From: Wansuia hejianensis
Lineage (GTDB): Bacteria; Bacillota; Clostridia; Lachnospirales; Lachnospiraceae
NCBI RefSeq assembly: GCF_014337215.1
Contig: NZ_CP060635.1
Location: 1,563,501-1,627,500, forward strand
DNA length: 64,000 bases
Reading direction: 5' to 3'
The position numbers and the translations under genes are program-made. The notes below the pieces were generated by a model. It was not told the DNA's origin. It did no database searches and worked only from the letters and a program-made list of their open reading frames with translations. How positions within the stretch are numbered: position 1 is the stretch's first letter; each line of letters starts with the position of its first letter. Positions 37,401-45,903 of this stretch are shown here, in pieces.

Positions 37401-38651
37401 CATCTGCTCCAGAGTTCCCTGAAGAACTGTCCTGGAAGCTGTCATCTCCGCCCGCTTTGCCTGTAAAGCCGCGTTCAGTGAAGCCGCATCTGTAAAATCA
37501 CCGATCCCCATTTGGGACAGAATCCCGGAGGCAGCGGCATATTGCTCCTCCAGCGCTGCCAGCCTGGCCTGCTCTTCCGGAGTCAGACTGTCACCCTTCG
37601 CCTTCAGAGCGTCTATTTCTCCCTTCAGGGCCGCAAGCTGGCTGATCTGGGACTGGTCTGACAAAAGGCTGTCAATCGCATCGATTCCGCCGTCCAGAGC
37701 CGCAAGCTGCTCCTCCAGGGCTGTGATCTGTCCCGGAAGAGCGTCCAGCGCGGCCAGGGAATCCTGCAGAGTCTCCCTCTGCGCAGCCAGGCTCTCTCTC
37801 TGCGCCTGCAGCTCCGATCTCTTACTCGTCGCCTCACTAATTTTATTGTCCAGATCCAGCTCCGTCTTCAGCAGCTCATTCTGTTTGGCAGAAAGCTGGC
37901 TCTGGGCTCCCGCCAGCTGGCTGCCCGCCTCTTCCCGTCCGGATTCTAACTGGCTCGTTCCAGATTCCAGCTGGTCCTTTGCATCATTCAATTCTGTCTG
38001 TGCGTCCAGCAGCTGGGCTTCGCCCTCCAGGAACTGGCTGGCAACAGCCTCCCGTACTTTCTGGTTCACCTGATCTATTTTCTCCTGACGCAGGATTACC
38101 TGCACGCTTTCCTCTACTTCACCGGAACTTTCCACAGAGGCTACGCCTTCCAGGCTTTCTATATCTCCCTCCAGGCTGCTTTTCACATATTCTGTCAGCG
38201 CCAGGCTGTCCGATCCGTCCTTTTCCACGGCCGCGACCATGACGGGCATCATTTCAGGGTTCACCTTCATGATGATCGGGTTTCCCACAGAATCATCCCA
38301 ATAGCTCCCGATCTGATCCAGCAGCTCCCTCATTTCCAGGCTGACAGAATCCATATCTGTAGTCTGGGCAAACTCAAGAATAACCATAGACATGTTTTCT
38401 TGGGAAACAGACTGCACCTTCTTGATGTTGCTGACGGTTGCCATGGATTGTTCCACCGGCTTCGTCACCGCCTCCTCCACCTGGGAAGGGCTGGCTCCCG
38501 GATAAGCAGTAATGACTATAGCATAGGGAAGATTGATGTCCGGCAGTAAATCTGTCGTCATCCTCTGGAAAGACACAATCCCCAGCACTACAATCAGCAC
38601 AAGCCCGACAATTACCGTATACGGCTTCTTCACACTAAATTTAGATAACAT
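34485..38651 (-). CDS. RND-type efflux permease with large coiled-coil insertion
   Basis: 1388-residue AcrB/MexB-like permease. It has the expected first helix (SVKKPYTVIVGLVLIVVLG), the 11-helix layout in two halves and the proton-relay motif GLALGVGMLVDNSIVVIENIYR near residue 735. Family members are about 1030 residues; the extra length is mainly an insertion at about residues 190-530 in the first extracellular loop, made of heptad-like repeats (QLESG, QLAGAQSQL, LAALEEQ). No membrane-fusion partner gene is adjacent, so the coiled coil may replace it across the Gram-positive wall. It ends with TAG. Substrate unknown. Confidence 0.88.
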   Translation of the reverse strand: MLSKFSVKKPYTVIVGLVLIVVLGIVSFQRMTTDLLPDINLPYAIVITAYPGASPSQVEEAVTKPVEQSMATVSNIKKVQSVSQENMSMVILEFAQTTDMDSVSLEMRELLDQIGSYWDDSVGNPIIMKVNPEMMPVMVAAVEKDGSDSLALTEYVKSSLEGDIESLEGVASVESSGEVEESVQVILRQEKIDQVNQKVREAVASQFLEGEAQLLDAQTELNDAKDQLESGTSQLESGREEAGSQLAGAQSQLSAKQNELLKTELDLDNKISEATSKRSELQAQRESLAAQRETLQDSLAALDALPGQITALEEQLAALDGGIDAIDSLLSDQSQISQLAALKGEIDALKAKGDSLTPEEQARLAALEEQYAAASGILSQMGIGDFTDAASLNAALQAKRAEMTASRTVLQGTLEQMLELSQDTEKRQQLVDGIGKTDEGLAALDTGLEQLNSALGQMESAKQQISGGQTMLSDALGELNRQQISAVVEMAGASAQLAVGQAQLEEGQSQLDTGREQLEEQKEAALDGADLSSKITVDMITQILTAQNFTMPAGYVTENGIQYLIRVGDKFQSQEEMESLVLMDLGLDGLEPVRLTDVADVVLTDNSSEVYAKINGQDGLLLTIQKQTGYSTGDVSGRLNDFFRELQEEDPAVHVTALMDQGIYIDMVVNSVLQNLGMGAVLAVLILFLFLRDIRPTAVVACSIPISVLTAVVLMYFSGITLNVISLSGLALGVGMLVDNSIVVIENIYRLHNLGIPVRKAAVQGAKQMSGAIIASTLTTVCVFLPIVFTEGITRQLFVDMGLTIAYSLLASLVIALTFVPMAASGILKKQKKKAPGFMEKLLKVYEKAAWFSLRHKAVVLLGAVALLAVSMYAAVSKGFSFMPEMESTQASVTVTMPKGTSTEDIGKMTDEVMNRLSSLEDVEEIGAMVSSGGSMSMMGGGSSSANTSMLYLILSEQKQLSGDELEQAILDQTQDLDCEIEVSASMMDMSALGGSGISVEIKGKDLDTLQKIAGDVSALIEATEGTREVDDGLEETTDELRVSVKKEEAAKHNLTVGQVYQQIRSKLAEQSAVTSLSTDSDEYDVNVYDEAQKQYGREDIRKLTVTAAKPDGTTEEIPILELADFTDGKGLASITRDSQSRYLTVSAMVDEEHNVTKVSEAVQKALEDYEMPAGYTYEMAGEDATISSAMDDMILMLLLALVFMYLIMVAQFQSLLSPFIVMFTIPLAFTGGFLALLAARMEVSIISMIGFVMLCGIIVNNGIVLVDYINQLRAAGMEKRQAIVTAGKTRMRPIMMTALTTILGLATMAVGFGIGADMTQPMAVVVIGGLLYGTLLTLFVVPCIYDIFNRKSYQVIRDEELDAADEELDMMSEINLAGYLDGQGRKE

Positions 38652-38890
38652 CCTGTACGCTCCTCATTCACGTTTTCTAAATACAAACAATATTGATGCA
38701 ACTATAACACATTCAGGGTAAATTCACAATCTGTCTGTTTTCAAAATAACAGCGCTGCGGCTGTATCCGCTGCCGCTTACATAGATACAGCTTCCATTCA
38801 TACACAGTATACAACATCTTTCTCCTTCATACACCCAGATTGCAAAATGTAATTCCGTGACAGATTCCTGCGTTTTTTCACTGGAAAAGA

Positions 38891-38918
38891 AAAAGATGGC
38901 TAACGACAACCATCTTTT
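38891..38918 (-). terminator. terminator of the AAA ATPase gene
   Basis: Minus strand AAAAGATGG, 10-base loop, CCATCTTTT then TCTTTTCC. It lies in the 400-base gap between the RND gene and the ATPase gene; I see no gene in the rest of that gap. Confidence 0.6.
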
Positions 38919-39053
38919 CTCCGTTCCATGTTATAATTCCATCTTTGACAGTTTCTGAATATAAAGGAGCTGTCTGTCGGTTAAACATTTTCTCCCAACA
39001 TCTCAAATCAAAAGAATCTTTAACAGAATAGATAACTTCTTAATATTCAATTG

Positions 39054-40436
39054 TTATGGGGTACCGTCAGCATATTCCTGTTCAGGAAGATGCTCCTCTG
39101 CACGCTTCAGGTAGGTTTTCAAAAGGAATGTACAGAAATACGGGAGTGTATAAATGTTGTCACTAACTCCCACATTCCCAGCCGTGAACTTCAATCCGTA
39201 CTGGATATCCGGATATTTATCACTTTCAATCAGTGTCCTCAACGATTTTGCAGTTTCTCTTTTTGCTTTCACCTCGACCGGCATCAGAGATTGCTGCGTT
39301 CTGACAAAGAAATCTTCTTCCAAGGTGGAATCCTCTCGTTTGTAATAATACAATCCATAGCCGCACTTGGATAAAGCTTCTCCGACAATGTTCTCATACA
39401 ACGCCCCTTTATAGACACCGAGATTTTTGTTTGCACGCAAATCCTCCTGCGCCTCATCATCCAGCAGGGCAACGAAAAGACCGGTATCAAAAAAATAAAT
39501 TTTGTATTTTGTATCGCCATGATTTCCTTTCAAGGGAAGTTCGGGGAAGTTCAGACAGTAGCATATCCGAATGATACCGGCATCTCTAAGCCATTCGATA
39601 CAGCCGCGATAATCTTTGAACCGCGCACCCTTTGCAACCTTTGAAATTTGGAACTTCTTATTATTTTTTGCCAGCTGGACCGGAATTTGTTCAAACACAT
39701 TCAGAATCCTCGTTTGATCCATTCCGTCCGCATATTTCCGGATATCCTCCCGGTAGTCCTCTAAAAGCTGCTTTTGAATGTCAAGCGTACCCTCAAAGGT
39801 GCCTTTTTGGATATACTCCCTTAAAACTGCCGGCATACCACCCAATATACAGAAGTCCAAAAACAAGTTGCCAAAAACCTTCATCTCAGTTTGATTAAAT
39901 GGTTTCAGTGTTTCCATGTGCCACAGCATATCTTCGATTGCCGTTCTGTCATACCCTTTGGCCCACAAAAATTCCTCAAAGTCAAGGGAGGTCATTTCGT
40001 AATCTGTTTTATATCCCACACTGTTGCTTTCAATTCGTTTGTAATGGATCCCCAGCAGAGAACCGCAGCAGATTATATCAAACCGTCCATCCATTTTGAA
40101 AAATTTGAGTGAGGTGGCAATTTCGGGATATTCCTGCAATTCATCGAATATAATGATTGTCTCTCCCGGCTCAAACCGCTTGGACGGATCCATCCGTGAA
40201 ATGTTCCGGATAATATCATCCGTCTTATATCCATCCTCCGTAATAAGCTTGTATTTCGGCTCCTCTACGAAATTGATATATACAACATTCTTATAACTAT
40301 CTTCAGCAAAACGCAAGATAGATTCGGTTTTACCGACCTGTCTCGGTCCTTTCACAATCAGCGGTTTTCTGTTCGGATCATACTTCCACGCTGCCAGATA
40401 CCCGTCAATTTTTCGTTTCAAATATACAGCAGCCAT
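39054..40436 (-). CDS. AAA ATPase with DUF4143 domain
   Basis: 460 residues. The N-terminal P-loop ATPase (AAA_14) shows Walker A GPRQVGKTES near residue 30 and Walker B ETIIIFDELQEYP near 92. The C-terminal half carries the DUF4143 nuclease-like domain (residues about 215-420; YENIVGEALSKCGYGLYYYKRE, PVEVKAKRE). Such proteins are abundant, often many copies per genome, of unknown role; a link to defence or mobile DNA is often suggested but not shown. The start at MAAVYL has GGTGGG six bases upstream. The gene is AT-richer than neighbours and stands alone. Confidence 0.85.
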   Translation of the reverse strand: MAAVYLKRKIDGYLAAWKYDPNRKPLIVKGPRQVGKTESILRFAEDSYKNVVYINFVEEPKYKLITEDGYKTDDIIRNISRMDPSKRFEPGETIIIFDELQEYPEIATSLKFFKMDGRFDIICCGSLLGIHYKRIESNSVGYKTDYEMTSLDFEEFLWAKGYDRTAIEDMLWHMETLKPFNQTEMKVFGNLFLDFCILGGMPAVLREYIQKGTFEGTLDIQKQLLEDYREDIRKYADGMDQTRILNVFEQIPVQLAKNNKKFQISKVAKGARFKDYRGCIEWLRDAGIIRICYCLNFPELPLKGNHGDTKYKIYFFDTGLFVALLDDEAQEDLRANKNLGVYKGALYENIVGEALSKCGYGLYYYKREDSTLEEDFFVRTQQSLMPVEVKAKRETAKSLRTLIESDKYPDIQYGLKFTAGNVGVSDNIYTLPYFCTFLLKTYLKRAEEHLPEQEYADGTP

Positions 40437-40499
40437 ATTCATCCCACCTTTCAACACTTATAGTATACAAAAAATGGGCGACTTTCTTACATGAAACAA

Positions 40500-40686
40500 C
40501 ATTTTTAGGAGCTAAAAACTTACCGGGCGGCTTTTCCGAACTGGATAAGCTTTTCTTCCAGGCAAGTTTCTTTTCAGATTTTGCTGCTGTATCAGGCCTA
40601 TTCCCGGCAGCATGCGCAAATTTTTATCTGACAGCGATTTACCGTGTCATCATTCAGATTGTGTCCTTGATTATCCCGTATTTTTA
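40500..40686 (+). pseudogene. possible remnant of a flippase-like (YbhN/LPG synthase TM) membrane protein
   Basis: An open frame without start reads NLPGGFSELDKLFF and then two hydrophobic stretches ending in SLIIPYF and a stop at about 40686. The LPGG-x3-E pattern followed by helices resembles the C-terminus of UPF0104/lysylphosphatidylglycerol synthase membrane domains. The rest of the protein is missing. The match is weak; it may be chance. Otherwise the 380-base gap holds only the terminator at 40762. Confidence 0.25.
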
Positions 40687-40761
40687 ACTGCATGACGCAT
40701 ATAAAATGTTCCGGAGCAAGTAAAAGTATACTGCCCCACTGTTCTGATAACAAAAGAGAAA

Positions 40762-40776
40762 GCCCCAAAAAGGGGC
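40762..40776 (-). terminator. terminator of the pyl operon
   Basis: Minus strand GCCCC-TTTTT-GGGGC followed by TTTCTCTTTT, 45 bases after the merR stop. It marks the end of the pylT-pylBCD-SnSc-merR transcription unit. Confidence 0.75.
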
Positions 40777-40819
40777 AATCGGGAAATAGACCGTCGATCT
40801 GTTGTTCCGCCGCAATGTC

Positions 40820-41659
40820 CTATTCTGGTATCCGTATCTGAAGCTCATAGACTGTGTCTTCCAGACTCAGCAGGTAGAGGGATACTTCCTCTAATATCAT
40901 AATATCCGGTTCTATTTTCAGCATCTTGATCTGCTCCGACATCTTTTGAATCCAATCTTCCTGATTCCATTCCACGAAGGTTTTAATCAAACACAGATAA
41001 TTTCCTGCAGGCAGTATCTTTAATTCTTCTTCTCTGCAGGAATAATAGTTATCGAGTTTAATATATTCCCCCTCTATTTTCAGCCCTCCCTGCTGCAGGA
41101 AATTATTCTTCAGCACATAGCCATAGCATCTGTGGATAGTTTTCTGCATCTGCAGCTCTTTTGTGATTTTTTTCTGATGAATCATGGCCAGGTCCCACAT
41201 ATCCGTTTCCGACCTGGATGGCGCATATAAAACCCGTCTCTCCGGAATATTCCGTATCATGAACCCGCTTTCAGACTTAGCATGCTGGTAAATGCTGCAC
41301 TGGTCCTTCAGCCAGCTCAGATTCTCCAGCGTTTCGTTATATTCCTCTATTTTCTCCCAGATACTCTGCTCACTCTTCTCTATGATCTGTTCCAGTATCC
41401 TGAGCTGTTTGGTTTCCTGCAGCTCCTGTATATCGCTCAATGAAAAGCCAAGCTGCTTATACATTTTAATGACTTCCAGCTTCCAGATATGCCGGCTTGA
41501 AAAATACCGGTATCCTGTACTTTCATCTATATAGCTGGGTACAATCAACTTTTTCTCACTGTAATACCGTATTGCCGTGACCGACAGGCCTGTCACCTCC
41601 GAAATCGCGCCAATTGAATACAGACCGTTTTTTATCTCATTTTTCTCATCCTGATACAT
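40820..41659 (-). CDS. MerR-family regulator with GyrI-like effector domain, candidate activator of the pyl genes
   Basis: 279 residues. The N-terminal MerR winged helix (residues 13-80; YSIGAISEVTGLSVTAIRYYSEKKLIVPSYIDESTGYRYFS) is followed by the long dimer helix (to about 125) and a C-terminal effector domain of the BmrR/GyrI type (ELQIRIPE at the end). It lies 31 bases after pylSc, in the same direction, as the last gene of the pyl operon. A MerR-type dyad sits in the 19-base spacer of the promoter in front of pylT, which makes autoregulated activation of the cassette likely. The stop is TAG with no other stop for many codons. The ligand is unknown: a methylated amine, lysine or pyrrolysine are candidates. 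Confidence 0.85.
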   Translation of the reverse strand: MYQDEKNEIKNGLYSIGAISEVTGLSVTAIRYYSEKKLIVPSYIDESTGYRYFSSRHIWKLEVIKMYKQLGFSLSDIQELQETKQLRILEQIIEKSEQSIWEKIEEYNETLENLSWLKDQCSIYQHAKSESGFMIRNIPERRVLYAPSRSETDMWDLAMIHQKKITKELQMQKTIHRCYGYVLKNNFLQQGGLKIEGEYIKLDNYYSCREEELKILPAGNYLCLIKTFVEWNQEDWIQKMSEQIKMLKIEPDIMILEEVSLYLLSLEDTVYELQIRIPE

Positions 41660-41690
41660 ACTTTTCCCTTTTGCTGAAAAATAACGTGTG

Positions 41691-42533
41691 CTATTTCATG
41701 GACAGACAAGCGCCGTCCAGATAAGATAAGCTTTTGGAATACCGGCGGATGCCATTCGCTTTTTCTCTGGACATCAACAGCCGCTCCAGGCCGAATCCCA
41801 GTCCCACCCAGGTACAGGATATCTTCCAGGCCGCATCCAGCCTGTGAGGGCCCATCGATGTTGAAGCCAGCTCCAGGCCATCCGCATCTACAACATCCAG
41901 GCCTCTTCCATAGACGACTGAATCTTCCTCCGTCATCTGGAAACCTGTGATCTCCGCCGCGTCCAGTACCAGCTTTGCCAGCTCTTTCAGCCGGTCTATC
42001 CTGTCTTCTTCCTTCAATCCCCATTCCACCAGATTCAACATCGTAAATTCCTTCAGATGCGACCTGCCCTCTGACTCTTTTCTGAAACAGGAGCCAATCT
42101 CAAAGACCCTCAGCGGCAGCGGAATCACCGGCATCAGCTTTTTGGATATATCATATAAATTTGGAGCCAGCATGGGCCGGAGACAGGAATTCTTGTCCAG
42201 CCAGAATACCTGGTCGTTCAGGGGATGTGAGCCGTCAATCGTCATTCTGTTCAAAAACTTCCCTGACAGAATAACCGGCGTTGTTACCTGCAGAAAACCT
42301 TCCCTGCGCAGAGCGGCTGCCAAGGCCTCTTCCAGACTGCACAGGGATGGCCGCCGCCGGCTTTTTACCAGTGTCTGCAGTTTCTCCCTGTTTATTCTGA
42401 TCAGCGCTTCCTCTGTTTTCTGAAAGTACCGATTGCATGTCCCGGCATCGCAAAACTGTTCCGACAGCTGGGCCGGGGATGCCCCTAATTCAATCAGCCT
42501 GTTCAGCTGGGCCGTTGTCAGACCAACCTTCAT
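41691..42533 (-). CDS. pylSc: pyrrolysyl-tRNA synthetase, catalytic subunit
   Basis: 280-residue class II synthetase catalytic domain that charges tRNA-Pyl with pyrrolysine. Class II motif 2 is seen in FEIGSCFRKES-x-GRSHLKEFTMLNL, motif 3 in GLGFGLERLLM, and LRPMLAPNLYD before them is typical of PylS. In bacteria the N-terminal tRNA-binding part is a separate gene, as here (pylSn, 11 bases upstream). Start MKVGLTTAQL follows AGGAGGGAAT. The stop is TAG: read-through by the product of this enzyme would add pyrrolysine and 14 residues before TGA, reaching into merR. Confidence 0.95.
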   Translation of the reverse strand: MKVGLTTAQLNRLIELGASPAQLSEQFCDAGTCNRYFQKTEEALIRINREKLQTLVKSRRRPSLCSLEEALAAALRREGFLQVTTPVILSGKFLNRMTIDGSHPLNDQVFWLDKNSCLRPMLAPNLYDISKKLMPVIPLPLRVFEIGSCFRKESEGRSHLKEFTMLNLVEWGLKEEDRIDRLKELAKLVLDAAEITGFQMTEEDSVVYGRGLDVVDADGLELASTSMGPHRLDAAWKISCTWVGLGFGLERLLMSREKANGIRRYSKSLSYLDGACLSMK

Positions 42534-42544
42534 ATTCCCTCCTT

Positions 42545-42859
42545 TTATAGCTTTCGTACGTCTCCCGTAAAAACGGTTGAAGAATACTTCTCCAGCTTCC
42601 ACTCCGGAATTCTGCAATGGGGGCACGGCTTCCGGAACCAGCGGTTTCTGAGCCATCTGGCGCTCCTGCTTTCTTTAGAATCCCATATAGTGAATGTCTC
42701 TCCACAATATGTGGTGATCTCAATACTGCTTCCCTTCAGTTCCACCTGCTTCACTCCGTGCAGGACCCCGCTCCTTGACGGCCACAGCTTTATAGTCCCG
42801 ACCATGCCCGAGAGCCGCTGATTTTTATACACATATCTTTTAATTTTATCCGCGTCCAT
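42545..42859 (-). CDS. pylSn: pyrrolysyl-tRNA synthetase N-terminal tRNA-binding subunit
   Basis: 104-residue PylSn. It resembles the N-terminal domain of archaeal PylS, which clasps the T-loop and short variable arm of tRNA-Pyl and is needed for activity in vivo. Basic residues are frequent (KIKRYVYKNQR, RSARWLRNRWFRKPCPHC). The start ATG shares bases with the pylD stop (TGATG), so the two are translationally coupled. It ends with TAA, unlike pylSc and pylB. Confidence 0.92.
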   Translation of the reverse strand: MDADKIKRYVYKNQRLSGMVGTIKLWPSRSGVLHGVKQVELKGSSIEITTYCGETFTIWDSKESRSARWLRNRWFRKPCPHCRIPEWKLEKYSSTVFTGDVRKL

Positions 42860-43680
42860 CAGCAGTCACATTCCCCTTTACGTGATTCCATAATACTCGC
42901 ACATTTGTAATACATGGCAATAACCCCCAATTCCAGAGGATTATGTATGACTGTAGCGATCCTGCAGGCTTCTTCTGTGATTCCGCGCGGCATTCCAGGC
43001 GCCGCTATCACAGTATCTCCTCTGACATCTCCGGCCGTTATGAGATCGGCCGCAGTCGTCGCATCGTACAGATATCTGTATTCCCTCAGCCTGGGAGCGG
43101 CATCCAGCTTTGTTATCTTACCGCCAGGTATCTTCATCCCCCTCAGCACGTTGGGATTCGTATCAAATACATCAACAGGAATTCCTCTGCCCGCCAGATA
43201 GGCGGCAGCCGCACCACCCACTTCAGAGGCGCCGAGCACCAGGACTTTTTCTCTCCGGCAGCCCATGCAACATGCCAGCGCTTCCGCGAATCCCACGCCT
43301 GTACACTCTCCGTTCTCGGCCAACGCCCTGGCAGAAACGCTCAATGCCACGAATCTGGCGTCATCTGCCAGAAACAGTATATCCGCCCCCTTCATAACTC
43401 CTTCATAAATGCCGTCCACATCACTGGCTTTAGTCACAAAAGCGTCTGCGGAACAATGCCTCAATATGGCACAAACCGCTTCCGCAAATCCGGAAATCAC
43501 CCCCAACCCGCTTGTGACCGATATGACAGCTGTCCTGTACGGTAACGGCACATCACTCAGATGTACCGTTTTCCTTGCCACCTCATCCATAAAATATCCG
43601 GTCTGTTCTTTAAACCGCAAATCATACGCTTCGATTTCACCGCTTATCGATTTGATATCATCCTTTACTAATCTTGACAT
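42859..43680 (-). CDS. pylD: pyrrolysine synthase PylD
   Basis: 273-residue NAD-dependent dehydrogenase that oxidises L-lysine-N-epsilon-3R-methyl-D-ornithine, after which the pyrroline ring closes to give pyrrolysine. The Rossmann motif VLVLGASEVGGAAAAYL is near residue 155, and VPLPYRTAVISVTSGLGVISGF in the N-terminal half is a PylD mark. The start at MSRLVKDD with AAGGGTG upstream is preferred to an earlier ATG lying inside pylC. It is the last of three biosynthetic enzymes. Confidence 0.94.
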   Translation of the reverse strand: MSRLVKDDIKSISGEIEAYDLRFKEQTGYFMDEVARKTVHLSDVPLPYRTAVISVTSGLGVISGFAEAVCAILRHCSADAFVTKASDVDGIYEGVMKGADILFLADDARFVALSVSARALAENGECTGVGFAEALACCMGCRREKVLVLGASEVGGAAAAYLAGRGIPVDVFDTNPNVLRGMKIPGGKITKLDAAPRLREYRYLYDATTAADLITAGDVRGDTVIAAPGMPRGITEEACRIATVIHNPLELGVIAMYYKCASIMESRKGECDC

Positions 43681-43682
43681 AT

Positions 43683-44849
43683 TCACCCTTCTATACATTT
43701 CATCTGTCTGAAACCCTGGATGCCGGAGATTTTGCGCATACAGCGCTCCCATTTCCTGCCGGCCTCTTTTTCATCCGCTCCGGTCAGAATCACGATCGCC
43801 CGCCAGCGTTTTGAACCCGGCAGATAATCCGTAATCATTTCGTCCGCACCGCAAAATCCCGGAATGATCTGAAGCAGCCCGGCACCGCTCATGATATGCT
43901 CTCCGCATACTCTGACAGTATCCTCATCAACCAGAATCTGCTGATAGACACATGTCCTTGCATTTCCCGCCGCGCACCGTTTCATCACGTCTGCAGCCGC
44001 TTTTCTGTCGGCAAACCCGGTCAGAAGCTCCACAAAATTGATTCCCGCCGCATGGTAGATGCTTATCGGCGTCTGGCTGGGAAATCTTGCGTCAATCTCA
44101 AGCACATAAAGGCGGCCGCCATTCAGCACCACCTCGATATCAAAGATTCCATGAATCCTTATCACACTGTTAATCTTCTCTGCAATACCCAAAAACTCAT
44201 CCGCCAGCTCGTCACTCACTGCCGCAGGTGCCAGAATTCTTTTGCAATCGTATTCTGCGTCTGTCACCACTTCAGTAATCATTGGAAACACCGAATCGCT
44301 GCCATTGCCCAATACCTCTAATGAATAAGACGGCCCGTCCAGGTATTGCTGAACGACGAGGCCGCACCCTCCACAGCGTTCCAGTTCCTCCTCCGTTTCA
44401 ATTTTTCTGACGCCTCTGCTGCCGCTCGAAGAATCCGGCTTACAGATCACCGGATATCCGCATCCCGGAAACTCCCCCGGAAGGCTGATCCCCAGGTTTT
44501 TCAATAATCTGTTCGTCCTGTTCTTGGAATTGGAAACCGTATATGCCTCTCTGTCAAAAATATATTTTACTCCCGCTCTCTCACAATACTCTCCGAGCCT
44601 GTCCAGAACTGCCAGATCCTCTATTGCCGGGATCACGTAATCGATTCCCCACAGCGCATCCATCACAATCTGCTCCTCAAACAGATCAGCCCTCACAAAT
44701 AAATCAGCCAATCCGGCTGCGGGAGCATTCTCTGAGCGGTCAATCAGAATCACACAATAACCGGCCTTACGAGCCAGATAGACAATCTCTGTCCCCTGTA
44801 GTCTTCCGCCGGCTACTAAAATCCTCTTTTTTTTCTTTTTTCGATCCAT
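43683..44849 (-). CDS. pylC: 3-methylornithine-L-lysine ligase PylC
   Basis: 388-residue ATP-grasp ligase that joins 3R-methyl-D-ornithine to the epsilon amine of lysine. The N-terminal pre-ATP-grasp fold begins ILVAGGRLQGTEIVYLA; the ATP-grasp core shows ICKPDSSSGSRGVR, VVQQYLDGPSYSLEV and YVLEIDARFPSQTP. The start MDRKKKKK lies within the 3' end of pylB (34 bases overlap). The two TAG codons that end pylB arise in the other frame from the ILVAG codons of this gene. Confidence 0.94.
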   Translation of the reverse strand: MDRKKKKKRILVAGGRLQGTEIVYLARKAGYCVILIDRSENAPAAGLADLFVRADLFEEQIVMDALWGIDYVIPAIEDLAVLDRLGEYCERAGVKYIFDREAYTVSNSKNRTNRLLKNLGISLPGEFPGCGYPVICKPDSSSGSRGVRKIETEEELERCGGCGLVVQQYLDGPSYSLEVLGNGSDSVFPMITEVVTDAEYDCKRILAPAAVSDELADEFLGIAEKINSVIRIHGIFDIEVVLNGGRLYVLEIDARFPSQTPISIYHAAGINFVELLTGFADRKAAADVMKRCAAGNARTCVYQQILVDEDTVRVCGEHIMSGAGLLQIIPGFCGADEMITDYLPGSKRWRAIVILTGADEKEAGRKWERCMRKISGIQGFRQMKCIEG

Positions 44850-45874
44850 TCTGCATACTCTTCCAGAGAAGCCCGGCGAAGTCCGCATTCATCTAATATC
44901 TTTGCTACACCCGGCACCGTCCGGAACCCTTCGTCAATATCCTGATAAGCGTTGGCAACCCCTGCAAATCCCTTAGCAGGAGGAATAATCGATGTCACCA
45001 CATTGGCGCCAGACATCAGCCGTTCTTCCAGTCCCCGGATACCGTCCACATCCAGCGATGCCGGGATCAGAATATCGGGAAGATACAGTCTCAGCACCGC
45101 TATCATCTTTAATTCATTCAGGAAACCCGATTGCTGCCGGCCTTCCATGGGCGTTCCCTGCTGCGGCACAAACGTCATGCTTCTGCCCTGGGAGACCCCC
45201 ATCTCTTTCATGATATGTAGTGAATGTATCACGTCTTCGGCACTTTCTCCTATCCCGGAAAGAAGCCCTTCTTCAATCAGCATCCCACAGGAAGCTGCCG
45301 CTTGCTTGGCCTGCATCCGGGTATCATAATCCTGATGCAGACGCAGTCCCTTGAACCTATCCCTGTTGTGAGTTTCCTGATATAATGCATACCAGTCGGC
45401 TCCCGCCTCTGCCAGCCGCCTGATCAGCGCCGGAGGCACAACCCCCGGTGAAACCATGACCGGAATACCGCAGGCTGCTTTCAGCTCACTGACAAGTTCT
45501 GCAAGACGTTCTCCGTCTTTTAGATAATAATCATCCTCACCCATGGTGAGATCGATCAAATGCACACCCGATTCTTTTAAGTCCACTGCGGTCCTGATGA
45601 TCTCTTCCCTGCTTTTCCTGTATCTCTCCGGTAATTGGTTAGAAGAACGGTAATAACAGAAATTGCAGTCATTGCGGCAATAGGTAGAAAAATAAACAAA
45701 TCCATACAGGAAGATCCCGTCGCCAAATTCACGGCAGCGCACCTCACGGGCTGCCGAAAAGATTTTCTGCAGGCTGTCCTCATCCTCACTATGCAGCAGG
45801 CAAAGCAGATCTTCATCCGATAGCGCCTGTTTCTCTATGCTTTTTTCTAATATCTTATCAAGATTTTCAGACAT
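44816..45874 (-). CDS. pylB: methylornithine synthase PylB (radical SAM)
   Basis: 352-residue radical SAM mutase that rearranges lysine to 3R-methyl-D-ornithine, the first step of pyrrolysine synthesis. The cluster motif CRNDCNFC (CX3CX2C) is near residue 67, with YYRSSNQLPERYR after it. The start is placed at MSENLDK, because an earlier in-frame ATG would lie within the tRNA gene. The gene begins 29 bases after pylT. It ends with two consecutive amber codons TAG TAG; read-through of both would be needed to extend it. Confidence 0.95.
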   Translation of the reverse strand: MSENLDKILEKSIEKQALSDEDLLCLLHSEDEDSLQKIFSAAREVRCREFGDGIFLYGFVYFSTYCRNDCNFCYYRSSNQLPERYRKSREEIIRTAVDLKESGVHLIDLTMGEDDYYLKDGERLAELVSELKAACGIPVMVSPGVVPPALIRRLAEAGADWYALYQETHNRDRFKGLRLHQDYDTRMQAKQAAASCGMLIEEGLLSGIGESAEDVIHSLHIMKEMGVSQGRSMTFVPQQGTPMEGRQQSGFLNELKMIAVLRLYLPDILIPASLDVDGIRGLEERLMSGANVVTSIIPPAKGFAGVANAYQDIDEGFRTVPGVAKILDECGLRRASLEEYAEWIEKRKKRGF

Positions 45875-45903
45875 ACCTGATACCTTCTCAAAAAGCTTAG
45901 TCA

